Part shown: one piece after another, positions 58,214 to 64,000 of the stretch | Layout: each line of letters begins with the position of its first letter | How positions within the stretch are numbered: position 1 is the first letter of the stretch | NCBI RefSeq assembly: GCF_000819845.1 | Contig: NZ_CDCG01000013.1 | Coordinates: 44,325-108,324 of the forward strand | Direction: 5' to 3' | Origin: Aeromonas enteropelogenes | GTDB taxonomy: Bacteria; Pseudomonadota; Gammaproteobacteria; Enterobacterales; Aeromonadaceae | DNA length: 64,000 nucleotides | Position numbers and translations under genes: made by a program | The notes under the pieces: model-generated | Database searches by the model: none | Told to the model about the DNA's origin: nothing | What the model saw: only the letters and a program-made list of their open reading frames with translations

Positions 58214-59170
58214 ATGCAGCAGATTGTGTTTCTCGACAGCGATACCCTGGATGTAGGCATCACCCTGCACCATCCCGACTTCCCCCATCACTGGCAGAGC
58301 TATCCGAGTACGACGCCAGAGCAGGTGGTCGAGCGGCTCCAGGACGCCAGCATCGCCATCATCAACAAGGTGCGCATCGGTGCCGACGAACTGGCCAGGC
58401 TGCCCCAGCTCAAGCTCATCGCGCTGGCAGCCACCGGCAGCGACAACGTGGATCTGGAGGCCTGCCGCGCCGCCGGCGTCGGCGTGTGCAACATCCGCAA
58501 CTACTCGGGCCCTTCGGTGCCGGAACACGCCATGGCACTGATGCTGGCCCTGTCGCGCAACCTGTTTGCCTGGCGCCAGTCGCTGCTGGAGGGACGCTGG
58601 CAGCAGAGCGGCCAGTTCTGCTTCTTCGATCACCCCATTGCGGATCTGCACGGCAAGCGACTTGGCATCATCGGCAAGGGAACGCTCGGCCAGGCGCTGG
58701 GCGAGCGGGCAAAAGGGATAGGCATGGAGGTGCGTTACGCCCAAAGCCAGATCGGAGGCAACGCGGATGACGACCGGCTGCCGCTGGATGACCTGCTGCA
58801 AAGCTCGGATGTGGTGAGCCTGCACTGCCCGCTCACCCCCTATACCCGCAACCTCATCGGCGAGCGGGAACTGGGGCTGATGAAACCGGGCGCCTTGCTG
58901 ATCAACGTGGGACGCGGCGGCCTGGTGGATGAAGCAGCCCTGTTGCGGGCGCTGGCCAACGGCCGCCTCGGCGGCGCCGGATTCGATGTGGCGAGCGTCG
59001 AGCCGCCGCCCCCCGATCACCCCCTGATGCAGGCCCTGCAATATCCCAACTTCATCCTGACCCCCCATGTGGCCTGGGCCAGCGAGGAGTCGATGCAGCG
59101 CCTCGCGGATCAGCTGATCGACAACATCAATGCCTTCGCCGCCGGCCGGCGCCAACACCGGCTGGTGTGA
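58214..59170 (+). CDS. D-2-hydroxyacid dehydrogenase (hydroxypyruvate/glyoxylate reductase type)
   Basis: 318 residues. NAD(P)-dependent enzyme reducing 2-oxoacids. Substrate loop AATGSDNVDLEAC, the nucleotide loop GIIGKGTLGQALGERAKGIGM (G-x-G-x2-G), the Arg in INVGRGGLVDE, Glu in ASVEPPPPDHPL and the catalytic His in LTPHVAWAS are all in place. The set fits glycerate dehydrogenase/hydroxypyruvate reductase-like members. The start at 58214 has AGGAAGG immediately upstream; ATG 58199 is an alternative. Single gene with its own terminator. Confidence 0.9.
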   Translation: MQQIVFLDSDTLDVGITLHHPDFPHHWQSYPSTTPEQVVERLQDASIAIINKVRIGADELARLPQLKLIALAATGSDNVDLEACRAAGVGVCNIRNYSGPSVPEHAMALMLALSRNLFAWRQSLLEGRWQQSGQFCFFDHPIADLHGKRLGIIGKGTLGQALGERAKGIGMEVRYAQSQIGGNADDDRLPLDDLLQSSDVVSLHCPLTPYTRNLIGERELGLMKPGALLINVGRGGLVDEAALLRALANGRLGGAGFDVASVEPPPPDHPLMQALQYPNFILTPHVAWASEESMQRLADQLIDNINAFAAGRRQHRLV

Positions 59171-59181
59171 GCCAGAAACAG

Positions 59182-59206
59182 AAACGGGGCCTGCAGGCCC
59201 CGTCTT
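59182..59206 (+). terminator. terminator of the hydroxyacid dehydrogenase gene
   Basis: GACGGGGCC-type hairpin: ACGGGGCCTGCAGGCCCCGT is a perfect 20-base palindrome, followed by CTTCATT. May also stop the convergent glycine-zipper transcript. Confidence 0.78.
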
Positions 59207-59228
59207 CATTCACACGCACCGGAGGGCA

Positions 59229-59714
59229 TCAATCATCGTCGTCATCGTGCCATCTGTGTTTCTTGTGCTTCTTGTGTTTCTTGTAGTAGTGGCGGTGATG
59301 ATGATCATCGTCGTCGTAATAACGATCCCGGCTCTTGTGGCCATCCCCCGTCTTGGCACCGATGGCCGAGCCACTGGCACCGCCCACCCCGGCCCCGATC
59401 AGCCGACCGGTATCACCGCCGACACTCTTGCCGATGGCGGCGCCACCGAGCGCTCCAACGGCGCCGCCGAGAGCGGCTTCATTCTTGTTGCCTCTGTTGG
59501 CTGTTGCGGCACCTCCGGCCGCACCGCCAATGGCGGCCCCCACCAGAGCCCCTGTGTCGCCACCGAGCTCCTTGCCGATCATGGTGCCCGCCACGCCGCC
59601 GGCACCGCCCCCCAGGATGGTATTGAGCGTCTCGGAGGCGTGTGCCACCGAACTTCCCAACAACAAGCCACCCAACAGAGTCAGGGCACTCAGGCCACGC
59701 TTGTTCATCCTCAT
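59229..59714 (-). CDS. glycine-zipper envelope protein with charged Asp/His/Lys tail
   Basis: 161 residues from the ATG at 59714 (AGGAG six bases before). Signal peptide (GLSALTLLGGLLLGSSVAHA), then three glycine-zipper repeats of the type GGxxGxxxGxxxGG (about 38-122; GAGGVAGTMIGKELGGDTG, GAAIGGAAGGAATA, GAGVGGASGSAIGA). The last ~35 residues form a low-complexity tail of Asp, His, Lys and Tyr runs ending in five Asp. Glycine zippers insert into or associate with membranes; the tail could bind metal ions or polyanions. Function unknown, outer membrane or periplasm inferred. Confidence 0.8.
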   Translation of the reverse strand: MRMNKRGLSALTLLGGLLLGSSVAHASETLNTILGGGAGGVAGTMIGKELGGDTGALVGAAIGGAAGGAATANRGNKNEAALGGAVGALGGAAIGKSVGGDTGRLIGAGVGGASGSAIGAKTGDGHKSRDRYYDDDDHHHRHYYKKHKKHKKHRWHDDDDD

Positions 59715-59913
59715 GGATACTCCTGTCAACGCTGATTAATTTTCCCGAACTATACGATTTACGACAGGATGTACCAGTGTCGCAGGAGAGCGACAGGTGC
59801 CTCTCTTGCCCTGGATAATAAATTCATAATCTGTTGAATTTAAATCAAAAAACAACTTCATCAGAAAGCTGTCGAGAAGTTGGGGACAAGGTTCCCCGAC
59901 AGGCAGGGAGCAT

Positions 59914-61494
59914 TTAGCCATCATCGCTCGGACAGAATTTGTCAGCACTATCCGCGTTACTCTGCTCATTTTGGAGCTGTGCTGGCAGGGACCAACGATC
60001 ACGCCCCAGCCGCTTGCTCTGGTAGAGGTACTCATCGGCCCGCTCGAACAGGTTGTGGTGCACTTCCGGATAGTGGGCTCCCCCTGCGCTCAGGGTGACG
60101 GCGATCTGCTTCTCGCGCCACTGCTGGTTGTGCACCCGGATGAAGAGCTGCCGCAATCTCTCCTCCAGATCGGCCCGTTCCATGGTCAGCAAGGCGGCAA
60201 ACTCGTCCCCGCCAAAACGATAGACATTCCCCTCGCCCAACTGCTCGGCCAGCAGAGCCGCTATCCGGCGCAGCACCTGATCGCCGCAGGCATGACCATG
60301 GGAGTCGTTGATGTTCTTGAAAAAATCCACATCGAGCAGGAGCAGCCAATGAGGCTGCCCCTCTTTCAGCAGGGTTTGCTGCCTGGCATCGAACGCCCGA
60401 CGGTTCATGATCCCGGTGAGAGGGTCGTGGTGCATGGCATCCTGTCCGCGCAGCAGATTGGCCCTGACCAGATCCACCTTGGAGAGGCTGTCATCGACAA
60501 ACCAGGTCTTGTGACCGGGGAAGCGCCGGCCACTTTTGACATCCCGGGAGATCTCGCTGAGGGAGCCGGCCACCAGACGCTGCTCCAGCCGGAAGATCCT
60601 GACCAGCACGAGCAGGCTCAGCAGCCAGATGACGGCAAGCAGCAGCTGGGGCAACACCAGCATCCGCAGATCTTCCCCGAGGATGGCGCGAAAGAGGGGC
60701 GCGGAGAGATAGATATGCAGATCCCATCCTATGTCCTGCAAGGGATGGGTGAGATGCACCCCGTTGCCAAGCACGCCGAAGCCCGGCCAGCTCCAGATGC
60801 CCTCGGGCTTCTCCCCGCGCCGGGCAAGCAAGTCGAGGTTGCTGGCAACAATGACATCATCACCGCCGGCAGGAGTCAGATAGATGGCCACCGCCTGCTC
60901 ATCGCCCAGGGAGTTTTGCAGCGCCCGCTGCAGGGATGCGAACTGCATGTCGACCATCAGCAGTCCCAGCAGGCGATCCTCCCTGTCCATGACCCGTTTG
61001 ACCAGAGTGAGGGTCTGGACCCTGGTGTCATATTCCGGATAGGGGCCCAGCCATAATGGCTCTTCCCCGGCCTGGGTGACTGCGGCATACCAGGGTCGCT
61101 CGGTGGCCTTGAATTGCGGCGGACGCTCCCAGGCGGGATAGGTATCGATGCGATCATGGCGCAGATTATAGAAATAGATGAAGTGATCATCGGGCTGGAT
61201 CCGGTGCGCTATGGTCCAGTAAGGGTTCAGGGCCGACTCGCCACGGGCGATCGCCTCCCTGTCCAGCGAATCGTCGAGCACCGTAATCTGGCGCTCACTG
61301 ACCTGTATCATCTCATGGATCAGGGTGGCTTCGATGGAGGCGGCGATGCGGTCATAGCTGGCGATCGTCCTGTCGATATCGCGCAGCAACCCCTGCACGC
61401 CCAATATCAGTGTCGTGATGAGCACCAGGCCACCCAGCAGCAGGGTCATGGGTACCAGCAGGTAATACCGTTTGCAGGGAGGAGCGAGACTCAC
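59914..61494 (-). CDS. diguanylate cyclase with periplasmic Cache-like sensor
   Basis: 526 residues from GTG at 61494, chosen for AGAGG seven bases upstream; ATGs at 61530 and 61554 are in frame but lack sites. Helix 1 (LLVPMTLLLGGLVLITTLIL), a periplasmic Cache-like domain (RPWYAAVTQAGEEPLWLGPYP, TRVQTLTLVKRVMD), helix 2 (LLLAVIWLLSLLVLVRI) and a GGDEF domain with intact GGDEF at 428-432. It should make c-di-GMP from two GTP in response to an unknown external ligand. No RxxD inhibitory site precedes the motif. Confidence 0.9.
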   Translation of the reverse strand: MSLAPPCKRYYLLVPMTLLLGGLVLITTLILGVQGLLRDIDRTIASYDRIAASIEATLIHEMIQVSERQITVLDDSLDREAIARGESALNPYWTIAHRIQPDDHFIYFYNLRHDRIDTYPAWERPPQFKATERPWYAAVTQAGEEPLWLGPYPEYDTRVQTLTLVKRVMDREDRLLGLLMVDMQFASLQRALQNSLGDEQAVAIYLTPAGGDDVIVASNLDLLARRGEKPEGIWSWPGFGVLGNGVHLTHPLQDIGWDLHIYLSAPLFRAILGEDLRMLVLPQLLLAVIWLLSLLVLVRIFRLEQRLVAGSLSEISRDVKSGRRFPGHKTWFVDDSLSKVDLVRANLLRGQDAMHHDPLTGIMNRRAFDARQQTLLKEGQPHWLLLLDVDFFKNINDSHGHACGDQVLRRIAALLAEQLGEGNVYRFGGDEFAALLTMERADLEERLRQLFIRVHNQQWREKQIAVTLSAGGAHYPEVHHNLFERADEYLYQSKRLGRDRWSLPAQLQNEQSNADSADKFCPSDDG

Positions 61495-61697
61495 ACATGT
61501 ACCTCTGGATGACCATGGAGAGACCCTCATTCTAAAAGCAATAAATACAATCAATCATTGACCGGCATCAGCATTCCACTCTAAATAACAGTGAAATCAA
61601 CAGTTGCCTAACGCAATGATTATTCTATGCTTTTATGGATTCTTTCGCAGCCATCTCCATACACCGCCATGGCCAAAGTCGCCATCAGGAGTCTCTC

Positions 61698-63146
61698 ATG
61701 GAAGAGATAAAACCCTCGTACATAGACGTACTCCGCGCCCCTCCCTGCGCCTTCTTGTGTATGGCCACCCTGATATGCCTCTTTTCACTGGCCGGGATCT
61801 TCACCCGCCCTCCCGACATGCTGGCCGCCTTCTGGCCCGCCAACGCCGTGTTCCTCGGCATCATGATCCGCTACCCCATTCTGGCCTCACCCGCCGGCTG
61901 GCTGGGCGGAATAGCCGGTTATCTGCTGGCGGCTCTCTTCACCGATGACTCGCTGCTGAAAACCGGCCTGCTGACCCTGGGCAACCTGGTGGGCGTCGGG
62001 GTCGGCTATCTGCTCTACCGACGACTGGGCAGGGATAATGTGCGCCTCAGGCACCCCAACGCCATCGTTTACCTGCTGCTGATCAGCATGGCCGCCTCAT
62101 TTGCCGCCGGACTGGTCGGCGCCCTGATCAACCCCATCCTGTTCAATGGCCGCTCGCTGCACGGACTGGGTTTCTGGTTTGCAAGCGAACTGGTCAACTA
62201 CATGGCCTTGCTGCCGGTGCTCCTGACGCTGCCCCATGCCGGCGCGATACGAACCTGGTTCAAGGCACTGTGGCTGCCGCACGTCTCCTGGGCAAGAGTG
62301 CTGCCCTTGCTGATGTTTATCTGCTCCCTGTTGCTGGCGGAGATCGTCTCGGGTCCGGGCTCCCTCGCCTTCCCGGTTCCTGCCCTGCTGTGGTGCGCCG
62401 TCAGCTATTCGCTCTTTACCACCACCCTGCTGTCGCTCGGCTTTACAACCCTGACCCTGCTTGCCATCTCCGGCGGTTATCTCGTCATCAACCACGACGC
62501 CCAGACCCAGTACTGGATGTTCTCGGTGCGGATCGGGATCATGCTGATCGGCCTCACCCCTCTCACGGCAGCCAGCATCATGGCGACCCGCAACACCCTG
62601 CTGCGCCAGATGGAGTACATGGCCCACCACGATCACCTGACCGGCGCCCTCAATCGTGCGGGCTTCTGGCCGAGCGCCCAACAAATGCTGGCGCAGCTGG
62701 ATCAGCAACATAAACCGATCGCCGTCTGCATGCTGGATCTGGACAACTTCAAGCAACTCAATGACAACCACGGCCATGAGGCGGGGGATCGTGCGCTCAA
62801 GGCATTCACCATGGCCATCAGCCAGGGGATGCCCGGCAGCACTCTGCTCGGACGGCTCGGTGGCGAAGAGTTTGCACTGCTACTGCCCGATGTGCCGCCG
62901 TCCCAGGCTTGGGAGCTGGTCGATCGGCTGCGAAGCGAGGTGGCGCAGTTGCAAGTCATTGACGAGGCCATGCGCCCCGTCACGATCACGGTCAGCATAG
63001 GGCTCGCCTATCGGGAGCCCGGCCATCTCAACCTGGAACAGCTGCTCTCCCACGCCGATGCGGCGCTCTATCGCGCCAAGCACAACGGCCGCAACCGGGT
63101 AGAGTGGTATCAGGACACGACCTGCAGTCAGGAGTATGGCCGCTGA
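61698..63146 (+). CDS. diguanylate cyclase with MASE1 membrane sensor
   Basis: 482 residues. The N-terminal ~290 residues are a MASE1-type membrane sensor with eight or so helices (PPDMLAAFWPANAVFLGIMI, YLLAALFTDDSLL, GFWFASELVNYMALLPVL). The C-terminal GGDEF domain has an intact GGEEF at 388-392 plus the LDLDNFKQLNDNHGHEAGD substrate and metal site, so active c-di-GMP synthesis is likely. No RxxD product-inhibition site is evident. The start at 61698 follows AGGAG. Divergent from the other cyclase with about 200 bases between them. Confidence 0.91.
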   Translation: MEEIKPSYIDVLRAPPCAFLCMATLICLFSLAGIFTRPPDMLAAFWPANAVFLGIMIRYPILASPAGWLGGIAGYLLAALFTDDSLLKTGLLTLGNLVGVGVGYLLYRRLGRDNVRLRHPNAIVYLLLISMAASFAAGLVGALINPILFNGRSLHGLGFWFASELVNYMALLPVLLTLPHAGAIRTWFKALWLPHVSWARVLPLLMFICSLLLAEIVSGPGSLAFPVPALLWCAVSYSLFTTTLLSLGFTTLTLLAISGGYLVINHDAQTQYWMFSVRIGIMLIGLTPLTAASIMATRNTLLRQMEYMAHHDHLTGALNRAGFWPSAQQMLAQLDQQHKPIAVCMLDLDNFKQLNDNHGHEAGDRALKAFTMAISQGMPGSTLLGRLGGEEFALLLPDVPPSQAWELVDRLRSEVAQLQVIDEAMRPVTITVSIGLAYREPGHLNLEQLLSHADAALYRAKHNGRNRVEWYQDTTCSQEYGR

Positions 63147-63389
63147 ACCGGGCAAAACCCGGCACACTCGCAGGTAATATCGCGTGTTGGGAAGCGCGAA
63201 GCTCATGAGCTCTCCGCAAACTTCAACCAAAGAAGCTTGTTGCGAGCGCGGCAAAAGACATCCATCACTGGCCGACATCAGGAACTCTATCCAAACAACA
63301 GGGTGACAAAGTCTCCCACACAGCGGACAGCCATCACTCAACAGGCGATCCTTCTGCCCGCCCCGTTCGCCGGGGGGGTTTATGACCGC

Positions 63390-64000
63390 TCAGGTCAACA
63401 ACGTCAGCTGCAGGCCGTCATCTGCCTCCACCATGCTCACCTGACGCCAATCCTGGATCAGCGCACTGACGCCGTGCTCCAGCCACTGTCTCCCTCCCAC
63501 CTGTACCACGGTGCAACCGGCCCGCAGGGCACTGGTGATGCCAGCCGGTGCATCCTCAAATACCAGGCAATCAGCGGCCGCCACTCCCAGCCGCTCTGCC
63601 GCAAGCAGATAGGGCTCGGGATCCGGTTTGCCGTTTACCACATCGTCAGCCCCCACCAGCAGGGTGGGCAACGCCAAGCCGGCGCTCAGCAGCCGATGAC
63701 GGGCCACCCGCTGGCTGGCCGAGGTCACCAGCGCCCAGCGCTCAGTCGGCAGGCTTGCCAGCAGGGTACGGGCGCCGGAAAGGGCCTCAGCCTGGCCGGT
63801 GTGATGGATCTCCAACTCATCGAGCAGGGCCACCTCCTGCGCCAGGTCCAGCTGCGGGACCAGGGTGCGGATCACCTCCCGCGAGCGCACCCCGTGACAG
63901 ATGGCCAGTACGGGCTCGGGAGCCAGCCGGTGGCGGCGGCACCAGAGCCGCCACACCGTCTCTACCTCACCGGTGGAGTGCACCAGGGTGCCATCCATGT
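63390..64000 (-). CDS. HAD-superfamily phosphatase (5' end cut by the window)
   Basis: Partial gene: 203 residues are visible and the reading frame runs off the window. The first complete residues are MDGTLVHSTGEVE, the middle of motif I D-M-D-G-T, and the two bases at the edge fit a preceding Asp codon, so the true start is beyond 64000. Motif II (VTSASQR), motif III (GKPDPEPYLLAA) and motif IV (FEDAPAGITSA) are complete. It resembles sugar-phosphate or polyol-phosphate phosphatases; substrate unknown. Confidence 0.87.
   Translation of the reverse strand, partial: MDGTLVHSTGEVETVWRLWCRRHRLAPEPVLAICHGVRSREVIRTLVPQLDLAQEVALLDELEIHHTGQAEALSGARTLLASLPTERWALVTSASQRVARHRLLSAGLALPTLLVGADDVVNGKPDPEPYLLAAERLGVAAADCLVFEDAPAGITSALRAGCTVVQVGGRQWLEHGVSALIQDWRQVSMVEADDGLQLTLLT

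Noticed and set aside
63147..63389. Gene or RNA in the gap between the MASE1 cyclase and the last HAD gene
   Set aside because: Only a short CCGGG/CCCGG hairpin without a T run was seen; no ORF with a ribosome site and no RNA fold I could support.

Overview
The window is a 64 kb piece of a gammaproteobacterial chromosome with high GC content and dense gene packing. Gene order and protein sequences fit Aeromonas best: a pilMNOPQ-aroKB-damX-dam-rpe-gph-trpS-pabA block, an astCAD cluster, frdABCD, and earP next to an efp gene whose product has Arg32. The genus is inferred from recalled similarity and synteny, not from a database search. No rRNA, tRNA, CRISPR array, insertion sequence, phage or plasmid module was seen.

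Layout. 1-1.5 kb: an edge-truncated MFS exporter, a HAD phosphatase and a small unknown protein. 1.7-6.5 kb, minus strand: arginine succinyltransferase genes astC-astA-astD followed by a DUF1338 (HglS-like) gene. 6.7-19.5 kb, minus strand: the type IV pilus assembly, shikimate, Dam and trpS block, ending with pabA. 19.8-25 kb: mrcA (PBP1A), oxyR and a chemoreceptor. 25.2-31 kb: a DsbA/FrnE-like protein, a metallo-beta-lactamase-fold protein divergent from a LysR regulator, a BPSS1780-family membrane protein, an M23 endopeptidase and a MATE exporter. 31.2-37.2 kb: a MscK/MscM-type channel with a GDPD gene, and a second chemoreceptor. 37.7-43.7 kb: frdABCD behind an FNR-like site, then yjiH-yjiG-M20 peptidase. 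43.7-46.5 kb, minus strand: a methyltransferase, ycaQ and a periplasmic binding protein.

46.7-53.3 kb is the most interesting part. Five tightly coupled genes encode a 'thermostable hemolysin' family protein with GNAT-like features, an AMP-forming ligase, a haem-oxygenase-like diiron oxidase/TenA-like protein, an SDR and a secreted repeat protein. A QseBC/PmrAB-type two-component system follows. A perfect CTTAAG-N5-CTTAAG direct repeat, the box type bound by PmrA/QseB-class regulators, lies just upstream of the first gene. I infer a self-contained, signal-controlled biosynthetic module whose product is unknown.

53.4-64 kb: a retropepsin-like protease, guaC with a terminator-like hairpin in its leader, earP-efp (EF-P rhamnosylation pair), a DUF3530 protein, a D-2-hydroxyacid dehydrogenase, a glycine-zipper protein with an Asp/His/Lys tail, two divergent diguanylate cyclases and an edge-truncated HAD phosphatase.
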